A stretch of 6,958 nucleotides of DNA. It comes from Spirochaetaceae bacterium. Its GTDB lineage: Bacteria > Spirochaetota > Spirochaetia > DSM-2461. The notes beneath the pieces were generated by a model, which saw only the letters and a list, made by a program, of their open reading frames with translations, was not told the DNA's origin and made no database searches. Made by a program: the position numbers and the translations under genes. Below, in pieces: positions 1 through 5,634 of this stretch (its first letter is position 1; the number at the start of each line of letters is the position of its first letter). Location: assembly GCA_003246505.1 (NCBI GenBank), contig QKAI01000322.1, positions 1 to 6,958 on the forward strand. The letters run 5' to 3'.

Positions 1-1687
1 GGAAGCCACCAATAAATCGGCCATGGCGGAAATCAAAACCCTGCTGAGCCTGCACAGCCGGGGGCTGATAGACGACAGGTACGCCATCAATGACATAAGA
101 CCCCCGAGGCTGGCGGAAATTCTTCATCCCGTTCTCAATAAGGCATCCGCCGGTAAGGTGAAATCCGTTCAGGGGGGGATCTCCGGGGCTATAGGTGCCG
201 CGGTGGGGCGTGTCTTCTTCTCCACCGAGAGACTCGTCAAAGAGGCTCGCATCGCCCATCAGAGAGGCCTTGAGGATAATTTTATCCTTGCCATGGCCGC
301 TACCTACGCGGAGGATGTCAAGGCCATAGAGGTCAGCAGGGGCGTTATCGCCCGGGACGGAGGCTATGCCTCCCATGCGCCGGTTGTCGCCCGTTCTCTG
401 GGGAAAATCGCCATGATCAATCCGGATATCGTATTTAATGATAAGGGCATGAAGATCGGCGGCGTTCAGGTGAATGAGGGGGACTACCTCTCCCTGGATG
501 TACCCTCCTACGATAAGCCTACCATCTATTTCGGGAAGCTGGAGCTCATAGAGCCTTCCATGGAAGAGAGCGGACTCCTGGATTTCCTGAAGATTGTGGA
601 GAAGGGTATCGGCGATTTTGATGTGCATGCCAATGCGGACCAGCCCCGGGATGCGGAGCTGGCGAAGAAGTTCGGCGCCAAGGGTATAGGCCTCTGCCGG
701 ACGGAGCACATGTTCTTCGATGAGAAGCGGATTCCCATCTTCCGGTCCATGATAATCACCGATGACAGTAAGGACAGGGAGAAGATTCTCTCCAAACTCC
801 AGAAAATGCAGACCGATGATTTCCTGGACCTCTTCCGGATTATGGAAGGCTACCCCGTGACCATCCGTCTTCTTGACGCGCCCCTCCATGAGTTCCTGCC
901 CCACACCAAGGACAAGATGGATGAATTCATAGCCTTCTTCCAGAAAACCCATTCCGATGTATCCGCCGAGGAGGTAAGAAACCGCTGTGATATTCTGGGA
1001 GAGGTAAACCCCATGCTGGGTCACAGGGGAGTCAGGCTTGCCATTTCCATCCCCGAGATTTACCGGATGCAGATTACGGCCATCTTCGAAGCGGCTTACC
1101 AGCTGCGCAAGGAGGAGGGCATCATCACCCATCCCGAGATCATGATACCCATCATCATGTCCACCAGCGAGCTGAAGGCCGTACGCTACGGCAAGAAGAT
1201 CGAAGGAAAGGAGATCGTCGGAATCGAATCGATCGAGCAGCAGGTCAGGGAGAAACTGGGGGTTGAGCCCCTGCCTTACAAAGTGGGCACCATGATCGAG
1301 CTCCCCTCGGCGGCTCTTCTGGCGGGAAGTCTGGCCCGTTATGCCGACTTCTTCAGCTTTGGAACCAATGACCTGACCCAGACGACTCTGGGGCTCTCCC
1401 GGGATGACTTCAATACCTTCTTCCCCGACTATAATGAATTCGACTTGCTGGAAAAGAATCCCTTCGCTTCCCTTAATGCGGCGGTCAAGGAATTGGTCAG
1501 CATAGCCAGTCAGAGAGGACGTCTGGTGAGGCCGGACCTGAAGATGGGCCTATGCGGAGAACACGGGGCGGAACCGGATAACATTGAGTTCCTCAAGGAA
1601 GCGGGTTTGAATTACGTTTCCTGCTCTCCCTACGGCGTACCCATCGCCAAATTGGCGATTGCCCGAAGCAACCTCAAAAACCAATAA
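1..1687 (+). CDS. ppdK: Pyruvate phosphate dikinase, C-terminal part (5' end outside window)
   Basis: Cytoplasmic enzyme that interconverts pyruvate + ATP + Pi and PEP + AMP + PPi. The frame is open from base 2 through the left edge with no stop, so the ATG at base 23 is internal and the N-terminal ATP-grasp domain is missing. Numbering from that internal Met, residues about 1-45 are the linker (LAEILHPVL), about 50-165 the swivelling phosphohistidine domain with His118 (bases 374-376) in GGYASHAPVVAR, and about 180-554 the PEP/pyruvate barrel. The barrel shows GIGLCRTEHMFF, LDAPLHEFLPH, NPMLGHRGVRL, GTMIELPSAAL, FFSFGTNDLTQ and the active-site Cys511 in GLCGEHG. These fit dikinase better than PEP synthase, although MIELPSAALLA has a synthase flavour. 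Oddities: Ala replaces the usual Thr two residues before His118, and the His-Cys spacing is about 393 residues, somewhat longer than I recall for clostridial PPDK. The stop TAA (1685-1687) lies inside the 3' end of the convergent gene. Confidence 0.9.
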   Translation, partial: EATNKSAMAEIKTLLSLHSRGLIDDRYAINDIRPPRLAEILHPVLNKASAGKVKSVQGGISGAIGAAVGRVFFSTERLVKEARIAHQRGLEDNFILAMAATYAEDVKAIEVSRGVIARDGGYASHAPVVARSLGKIAMINPDIVFNDKGMKIGGVQVNEGDYLSLDVPSYDKPTIYFGKLELIEPSMEESGLLDFLKIVEKGIGDFDVHANADQPRDAELAKKFGAKGIGLCRTEHMFFDEKRIPIFRSMIITDDSKDREKILSKLQKMQTDDFLDLFRIMEGYPVTIRLLDAPLHEFLPHTKDKMDEFIAFFQKTHSDVSAEEVRNRCDILGEVNPMLGHRGVRLAISIPEIYRMQITAIFEAAYQLRKEEGIITHPEIMIPIIMSTSELKAVRYGKKIEGKEIVGIESIEQQVREKLGVEPLPYKVGTMIELPSAALLAGSLARYADFFSFGTNDLTQTTLGLSRDDFNTFFPDYNEFDLLEKNPFASLNAAVKELVSIASQRGRLVRPDLKMGLCGEHGAEPDNIEFLKEAGLNYVSCSPYGVPIAKLAIARSNLKNQ

Positions 1688-2459
1688 TCCCCATACGGAA
1701 AAGGTCCTGCAGATCCAGAAAAGAATCGAGAAGATTCAGTTTCTGCAGGGCCAGGGCGTACCATTCCGTCCGGGGATAATTCTCGATGAGTAGAATAAGC
1801 AGGTGCGATGCCCGGTAGAGAGGGGTCAGATACTTCTCCCGATCCCGGGAGTTGCTGCTGAAATAATCTGAGAAAGCCCGGTCGATCATCTCCGTCGCTT
1901 CCCTGTAGGCCACATGGGTTTTGCTCCCCCTCAGGGAGAGGGGGATTTGGGGGTCGAAGGACTGGATATCGCACAGGAAGAGCTGTCCGAAATAGAGAAA
2001 TTTCTCTCCGTGCCCACTATGCGGGGTCAGGTGCTTTTCCATATGCTCCAGTGCTTTTTCCATCAGCTTTATCGCCCTTTTGTAGTGATAGCGCCAGACC
2101 CCTTCCTGTCTCAGGGATCGCTTCGTCAGTTCATAGTCATAATAGATGTGGACTCCCGTGAAAAAGAGGGTGGCCCCTTTGCGCAGGCTGATCTCCTCCC
2201 GGTCGGCCCTGGGAGGGGCGTTCCCCATACGGCTTTCCTGGGTGCGGTTTTCCTTCGGGGGACGGGATTCCAGGGATGCCATGAGAATTTCATAGGCTTC
2301 GTTGATCTCCGTCATCCTGATATGGCACCAGTCGGAGAAGTTCTGATTCCTGTCGGGGTGGTATTTCTTCACCAGTCCCTTGAATCCCCTGTCCAGATCG
2401 TCCCGGGAGAATTCCGCATTATTCAGTTTGTAAATTGACAGGGCAGAGGAGAGATCCAT
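1674..2459 (-). CDS. J-domain (DnaJ-like) protein, 261 aa
   Basis: A likely Hsp70 co-chaperone or scaffold. Residues about 3-62 form a J domain: helix II (DLDRGFKGLVKKY), the HPD loop at His34-Pro35-Asp36, and helix III (MTEINEAYEILMASL). The loop after HPD is longer than usual and includes a Cys. There is no Gly/Phe-rich linker, zinc-finger CxxCxGxG repeat or membrane segment, so it is not DnaJ itself. The rest (about 90-261) looks helical and is not a family I know. The frame is open upstream to a TTG at 2537, but those extra 26 residues (MSMRKKKKSPLPG...) would be translated from a terminator stem and T-tract, so I chose ATG 2459. That ATG has no good Shine-Dalgarno sequence but lies 6 nt after an extended -10 box, suggesting leaderless expression. 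Residues 169-179 come from a palindromic repeat. The 3' end overlaps ppdK by 14 nt, convergently. Confidence 0.8.
   Translation of the reverse strand: MDLSSALSIYKLNNAEFSRDDLDRGFKGLVKKYHPDRNQNFSDWCHIRMTEINEAYEILMASLESRPPKENRTQESRMGNAPPRADREEISLRKGATLFFTGVHIYYDYELTKRSLRQEGVWRYHYKRAIKLMEKALEHMEKHLTPHSGHGEKFLYFGQLFLCDIQSFDPQIPLSLRGSKTHVAYREATEMIDRAFSDYFSSNSRDREKYLTPLYRASHLLILLIENYPRTEWYALALQKLNLLDSFLDLQDLFRMGIIGF
1923..1955. repeat. Palindromic dispersed-type repeat inside the J-domain gene
   Basis: The core is a perfect 8-bp inverted repeat, TCCCCCTC at 1925-1932 and GAGGGGGA at 1938-1945, around a 5-nt loop, followed by ATTTGGGGGT. The style (C-rich arm, CAGGGAG centre, G-rich arm, ATTTGGGGG tail) resembles short repeats that occur in many copies in some bacterial genomes. 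It is read in frame as DPQIPLSLRGS (residues 169-179 of the J-domain protein), a sequence quite unlike its charged helical surroundings. No second copy occurs in this window, so calling it a dispersed family is recognition from memory rather than something shown here. Confidence 0.6.
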
Positions 2460-2465
2460 GTCCCC

Positions 2466-2474
2466 AGTATAGCA
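2466..2474 (-). promoter_or_regulatory. Extended -10 promoter for the J-domain gene, leaderless spacing
   Basis: On the minus strand the sequence reads TGC then TATACT (2474 to 2466): a TGn extension plus a -10 hexamer matching five of six consensus positions. Six bases (GGGGAC) separate it from the ATG at 2459, so the expected transcription start falls on or beside the A of the start codon. No convincing -35 box lies 17 nt upstream, which is normal for extended -10 promoters. Confidence 0.5.
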
Positions 2475-2485
2475 GAATTCCCCTC

Positions 2486-2526
2486 TTCCTCCTACTACTC
2501 CCGGTAGGGGGGATTTTTTCTTTTTT
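2486..2526 (+). terminator. Intrinsic (Rho-independent) terminator, plus strand
   Basis: Bases 2486-2495 pair with 2504-2513 in a 10-bp stem (eight Watson-Crick pairs and two G-U wobbles) around an 8-nt loop. The stem is followed directly by TTTTTTCTTTTTT (2514-2526). The T-tract exists only in the plus orientation. The nearest plus-strand gene upstream is ppdK, which ends 799 nt earlier. The terminator lies just before the promoter of the next plus-strand gene and also insulates it from read-through. Confidence 0.7.
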
Positions 2527-2530
2527 CTCA

Positions 2531-2560
2531 TTGACAACTTCCGGAGGACTGAATTAGACT
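2531..2560 (+). promoter_or_regulatory. Candidate sigma-70 type promoter for the 192-aa gene
   Basis: A perfect TTGACA (2531-2536) is followed, after 18 bp, by TAGACT (2555-2560), which matches the -10 consensus at four of six positions. Start would be near 2567, giving a leader of about 40 nt that contains the ribosome site AGAGGTG (2597-2603). The box starts five bases after the terminator T-tract. A closer -10-like TTTAAT (2589-2594) has no -35 partner and would remove the ribosome site, so I prefer this one. Confidence 0.45.
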
Positions 2561-2607
2561 TGATACTAACGTGACATTCTGTTCACATTTTAATGCAGAG
2601 GTGAATA

Positions 2608-3186
2608 ATGGCCGAAATAAAGGACCTTTTTGATGCTTATACGGAAGGAAACCTGCCCCAGGAAGGGGGTTACGTGGTTTCCGTCTTTTTTGACGAAAAT
2701 TCAAATTATACCCGATTTGAAGCCATATCCTACGGGAATGTGAAGGATATCTATCTGACGGAAGAGGGGATTACTTTCCAGGCGGACGGAAGGAAGCTGT
2801 TCGTGCTTTACGAGCCGGTCGCCTTCATCCACAAGGGGACCGATCCCTGCTACCGGAGCGATGCCTACAGGATCCCCTACCGTTTCAAGGAACTGGAACG
2901 GATCGTGACAAAGAGACAGGACCGTATTTATGTGGCCAAGGAGCCCGTGGAGACCTATACAGCCTTTACCGTTCTTAATGAGACCGGATACAACGAATCC
3001 TACGTCGTCTACCAGTCGGACGATGCGGGGGACATGGTGGCCAATTTCGTTTTCCAGACCCTCTGGAAGAACATGAGAATCGCCAAAACCGATGCGGAGA
3101 AAACCCGGGATACCTTAAAGGATGTCATACCCCTCTGGATGAAGCCCTTCGGCTTTGAGGAGCAGGGTCAGGAGCATGAAGACTAA
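2608..3186 (+). CDS. Hypothetical protein, 192 aa
   Basis: I do not recognise this protein. The start ATG is well supported by AGAGGTG ending 4 nt upstream and by the promoter and terminator arrangement before it. The sequence has no signal peptide, no membrane segment and a single Cys (81), so it is probably cytoplasmic. It begins with a short acidic/amphipathic stretch (residues 1-14), followed by alternating short hydrophobic stretches from about 22 to 135 (YVVSVFF, ITFQADGRKLFVLYEPVAFIH, YTAFTVLNETGY, YVVYQ) that look like a beta-rich fold. A more helical, charged end (about 141-192) finishes EEQGQEHED. Aromatic residues, especially Tyr, are frequent. Coding quality is good, with the same C/G-ending codon preference as its neighbours. 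It stands alone on its strand: a divergent J-domain gene lies upstream, and a convergent ATPase gene overlaps its stop by 4 nt. No function is proposed. Confidence 0.8.
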   Translation: MAEIKDLFDAYTEGNLPQEGGYVVSVFFDENSNYTRFEAISYGNVKDIYLTEEGITFQADGRKLFVLYEPVAFIHKGTDPCYRSDAYRIPYRFKELERIVTKRQDRIYVAKEPVETYTAFTVLNETGYNESYVVYQSDDAGDMVANFVFQTLWKNMRIAKTDAEKTRDTLKDVIPLWMKPFGFEEQGQEHED

Positions 3187-4355
3187 AAGGACATCCCGCT
3201 GATCTGGTCCAGTATGCCGCCCCGGCTTCCTCCCAGGGCGGATCGGCCCAGGGCTGTTTCCAGTTCCTTGATACGCATCTGCTGCTGTTCCACCAGTTTC
3301 AGAAGATTTTCTATCTCCTCCGGGGAGTAACCCCCGTTGGTCTGCCGCACCATGGCCTGTTCATCAATTTCCGCTTCTATCTGGGCCAGTTCAAAGCTGT
3401 CCTTGTAGTAATCAAGCTCCAGGGGCATCTCGGGAAACCGCTTTGACAGAATGATCTTGCGAACCATGCGGTCCATCCCTTCCGCGGTGACCGATTCGGG
3501 GTACTGGATGATGAAGGGGGTCCGCTCCTTGAGGGCGTCGCTAACCTGCTTATCCATGAAAAGCATGCCCAGGCATTCGGAATGGATGGAAAGACTTCTC
3601 TTCGTCAGATCCTTAAGGCTCTCCGCTATGGAGAGTTCCCCCGAATCCTCGGCCATGTTCATGATGATCTTGGGCTGAAGGATCTCCAGGAATAGTTCCG
3701 CCTTTTCCACGGCCTCCGGCTCTCGCGACCTCAGATCCTCAAGCATCTCCTTCAGCGGTTTCTGTTCCCCCGGATGACGCTCCAGGAAGGCCTTGTCAAA
3801 GTACTCTGTGAATACCCGGTTCTCCGCGAAGGCCCTCTGAAGGAAACGGAAGGCCACGTTTTTGAGGAAACCGAAGGCATTCATGATGGATGTCATATGG
3901 GGGGTCGTTACGACGATGCCCGAATTGGATATGAGAAAGAAGTCAATCACGTTAAGGCTGGAGCCGGCACCAAGGTCCAGGATGATATAGTCCGCATCCA
4001 GCTCCACAAGACCCTTTATTATTCTTTTCTTCTCCTCAAAGGAAATCTCCCCCAGGCCGTAAACGAGCACGTCGCCGGGAATGAGAAAGAGATTTTCGTA
4101 GTCCGTGGGAATGACGAGATCCTCCATGGCAATGGACTTGTCGGAGATGAAGTTGCCGATACCCTTGTTGGTATTTTTGATACCCAGCATGGTATGCAGA
4201 TTGGAGCCTCCCAGATCCAGGTCGACCACTATGGTTTTCTTGCCGTTGACCGCCAGGAGAAGGGAGAGATTGGTGGAGAGAACGCTCTTGCCGACGCCTC
4301 CCTTGCCTCCTGCGATGGGAATGATCTTTTTATCGGAATTCTCGTTTAATATCAT
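3183..4355 (-). CDS. FlhG/MinD-like deviant Walker A ATPase, 390 aa
   Basis: A cytoplasmic SIMIBI-class P-loop ATPase of the ParA/MinD/FlhG kind, which usually dimerises on ATP and positions or counts other structures. Visible motifs are the deviant Walker A GGKGGVGKS (16-24, signature Lys18 and Lys23), DLDLGGSNLH (45-54), Walker B-like YIILDLGAGSS with Asp127, and VVTTPHMTSIMNAFGFLK (148-165). The DxGAG form and the TTP..TS motif resemble FlhG/FleN more than MinD, which has D.PAG. It is longer than usual: residues about 170-225 form a charged insertion, and 344-369 look like a short coiled coil (SPEEIENLLKLVEQQQMRIKELE), followed by a Gly-rich tail ending ILDQISGMSF. A clear MinD membrane helix is not evident. 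The start is ATG 4355, preceded by AGGAG; an in-frame ATG at 4385 lacks a ribosome site. No flagellar, division or partition gene lies beside it, so the cargo is unknown. Confidence 0.85.
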   Translation of the reverse strand: MILNENSDKKIIPIAGGKGGVGKSVLSTNLSLLLAVNGKKTIVVDLDLGGSNLHTMLGIKNTNKGIGNFISDKSIAMEDLVIPTDYENLFLIPGDVLVYGLGEISFEEKKRIIKGLVELDADYIILDLGAGSSLNVIDFFLISNSGIVVTTPHMTSIMNAFGFLKNVAFRFLQRAFAENRVFTEYFDKAFLERHPGEQKPLKEMLEDLRSREPEAVEKAELFLEILQPKIIMNMAEDSGELSIAESLKDLTKRSLSIHSECLGMLFMDKQVSDALKERTPFIIQYPESVTAEGMDRMVRKIILSKRFPEMPLELDYYKDSFELAQIEAEIDEQAMVRQTNGGYSPEEIENLLKLVEQQQMRIKELETALGRSALGGSRGGILDQISGMSF

Positions 4356-4361
4356 GGCAGA

Positions 4362-4366
4362 CTCCT
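4362..4366 (-). promoter_or_regulatory. Ribosome binding site that decides the ATPase start
   Basis: Minus-strand AGGAG (4366 to 4362) sits 6 nt before ATG 4355. The in-frame ATG ten codons upstream at 4385 is preceded by ACCTTCTG, with no purine-rich site, and itself overlaps a -10-like hexamer. Translation therefore most likely begins MILNENSDKK. Confidence 0.75.
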
Positions 4367-4376
4367 GGATTTCCCT

Positions 4377-4405
4377 ATCATACATCAGAAGGTGTCGAAA
4401 AACAA
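4377..4405 (-). promoter_or_regulatory. Candidate promoter for the ATPase gene
   Basis: Minus-strand TATGAT (4382 to 4377), five of six to the -10 consensus, is preceded after 17 bp by TTGTTT (4405 to 4400), which shares only the TTG core with a -35 box. Start would be near 4370, just upstream of the AGGAG site, leaving a leader of about 15 nt. This agrees with choosing ATG 4355 and against ATG 4385. Confidence 0.4.
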
Positions 4406-4432
4406 CCGAACCGTTTTTTTTATGAAGGGTTC

Positions 4433-4442
4433 CCGAATTCGG
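4433..4442. promoter_or_regulatory. 10-bp perfect palindrome in the divergent spacer
   Basis: CCGAATTCGG lies between the two divergent promoters, about 60 bp upstream of each likely control region, in otherwise AT-rich sequence with T- and A-tracts. It could be an operator for a dimeric regulator, but a single 10-bp palindrome is weak evidence. The rest of the spacer 4386-4536 shows no convincing terminator or RNA gene. Confidence 0.2.
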
Positions 4443-4501
4443 TATTTATTTGTTTTTTAGTACCCAAGGAGGAAAAAAGGGGGTAAAAAAATGTCCTATA
4501 C

Positions 4502-4530
4502 TTGATGAATTGCCCGGGAGTGATTAAAAT
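4502..4530 (+). promoter_or_regulatory. Promoter for adenosine deaminase operon, leaderless spacing
   Basis: TTGATG (4502-4507, four of six to the -35 consensus) and TAAAAT (4525-4530, five of six to the -10 consensus) are separated by exactly 17 bp. Six bases (TATCCC) then lead to ATG 4537, so the expected start of the transcript is the start codon itself. No Shine-Dalgarno sequence lies at a workable distance; the GGGAG at 4516-4520 is 16 nt away and inside the promoter spacer. Confidence 0.55.
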
Positions 4531-4536
4531 TATCCC

Positions 4537-5613
4537 ATGTTGGATCTGGAAAAAATCAAAACCCTTCCCAAAGTGGAACTGCATTATCATCTGGACGGAG
4601 GTGTCCGCCCGGAGACTATTATCGAACTGGCCGATGAAGCCGGTATGGAACTTCCCGTAAGGGAACCGGCCGCTCTGGCCGGATGGTTCCATCGGGGAGC
4701 GGACAGGAAGAGCCTGAGCCTCTATCTGGAGGGATTCGCTCTGACCTGCGGCGTCATGCAGACCGCACCGGCCCTGACCCGGGTCGCCCGGGAAGCCCTG
4801 GAGCAGCTCCATGAGGACGGGGTCGTGTACGGGGAGATCCGCTTCGCCCCTATCCTGCATCAGGAGAAGGGGCTGAATCTGGAGGAGATCGTCTCGGCGG
4901 TTCTGACCGGCCTGGAGGAGGGACGGCGCAAAACGGGGGTGGAGTTCGGGCTTATCCTCTGCGCCATGCGCCATCAGAGCGGGGATGTTTCCGTGGAAAT
5001 GGCGGAACTGGCCGTATCCTTCCGTTCCAGGGGCGTGGTGGGCTTCGATATCGCCGGCGATGAATTCGGCCACCCGCCCAAAAGGCATCTGGATGCCTTC
5101 CAGTACATCCGGAGCAAAAATTTCAACATCACCATTCATGCGGGGGAGGCCTTCGGGGTTGACTCCATTTGGCAGGCCATACAGATCTGCGGCGCCCACC
5201 GGATCGGCCACGCCACGCGGCTCACCGAGAATATGAGCTATCACGGCAAGGAAATCGAGCACATGGGGACCCTGGCCCAGTTTATCCGGGACAGGCGGAT
5301 CCCCCTGGAAATGTGCCTCTCCTCCAACATCCAGACCGGGGCGGCTCCCTCCCTGGAGGAGCATCCCTTCGGCCTGTATTACAGGAACAGCTTCCGGGTT
5401 ATGCTCTGCACGGACAATACCCTCATGAGCAATACCACCATGAGCAAGGAGATGATGCTGGCGGTGGAAACTTTTAATCTGGAGCTGAAGGATCTGGAAA
5501 AAATCACCATAAACGCGATGAAATCTGCCTTTGTCCACTATGACGAAAGACTTAAAATCATCTATGATGTGATAAAACCGGGCTATCAGCGTGCCTACGG
5601 GCAGAATCTATAG
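4537..5613 (+). CDS. add: Adenosine deaminase, 358 aa
   Basis: Zinc-dependent hydrolase converting adenosine (and deoxyadenosine) to inosine and ammonia in purine salvage; cytoplasmic, with no signal peptide. The amidohydrolase TIM barrel is complete at a normal length. Zinc ligands are His16 and His18 in KVELHYHLDGG, His201 in TIHAGEA, and Asp293 in CTDNTLMSNTTMS. Catalytic or substrate residues are Glu204 (HAGE), His225 (RIGHATRL) and Gly174 (FDIAGDE). The Asn after Asp293, where animal enzymes have a second Asp, matches the TDN-LMS type that I recall from other bacterial adenosine deaminases. ATG 4537 is the first in-frame start after a stop at 4525; TTG 4540 is the next possibility. There is no ribosome site, and the promoter places the transcript start on the ATG. 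A phosphofructokinase gene follows after 21 nt, probably co-transcribed. A related nucleoside deaminase activity cannot be excluded. Confidence 0.9.
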   Translation: MLDLEKIKTLPKVELHYHLDGGVRPETIIELADEAGMELPVREPAALAGWFHRGADRKSLSLYLEGFALTCGVMQTAPALTRVAREALEQLHEDGVVYGEIRFAPILHQEKGLNLEEIVSAVLTGLEEGRRKTGVEFGLILCAMRHQSGDVSVEMAELAVSFRSRGVVGFDIAGDEFGHPPKRHLDAFQYIRSKNFNITIHAGEAFGVDSIWQAIQICGAHRIGHATRLTENMSYHGKEIEHMGTLAQFIRDRRIPLEMCLSSNIQTGAAPSLEEHPFGLYYRNSFRVMLCTDNTLMSNTTMSKEMMLAVETFNLELKDLEKITINAMKSAFVHYDERLKIIYDVIKPGYQRAYGQNL

Positions 5614-5634
5614 GATAAAAGACGAGGAGCAGAC

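Noticed and set aside
1914..2438. Plus-strand open frame opposite the J-domain gene
   Set aside because: The minus frame has a proper J domain with HPD. The plus frame begins inside the palindromic repeat and has no recognisable domain.
2460..2537. N-terminal extension of the J-domain protein to TTG 2537 or ATG 2531
   Set aside because: The added residues are encoded by a terminator hairpin and T-tract, precede the J domain unnaturally, and would lie upstream of the best promoter.
2571..2586. CRP-like site GTGA...TCAC
   Set aside because: The spacing between half sites is 8 bp rather than 6, and the outer T and A are not both present.
2608..2628. Shared MAEIK start with the segment at base 23 in the dikinase gene
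   Set aside because: Similarity stops after a few residues, the dikinase Met is internal to its reading frame, and the codons differ; this is coincidence.
4356..4385. Earlier ATG (4385) as start of the ATPase gene
   Set aside because: It has no ribosome site, it overlaps a -10-like box, and ATG 4355 has AGGAG at ideal spacing.
4391..4421. Possible terminator at the T8 tract upstream of adenosine deaminase
   Set aside because: Only a three-pair stem with a long loop can be formed before the T-tract.
5413..5418. Asn instead of a second Asp after the zinc-binding Asp293 of adenosine deaminase
   Set aside because: It looked like a lost substrate residue, but a TDN-LMS motif is, as far as I recall, normal in a large group of bacterial adenosine deaminases.
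4420..5538. Long minus-strand open frame (372 codons) opposite adenosine deaminase
   Set aside because: It is the antisense of a complete, motif-rich enzyme gene and extends across its promoter. Its translation is His/Gln/Gly-rich without any domain, as expected from codon bias on the other strand.
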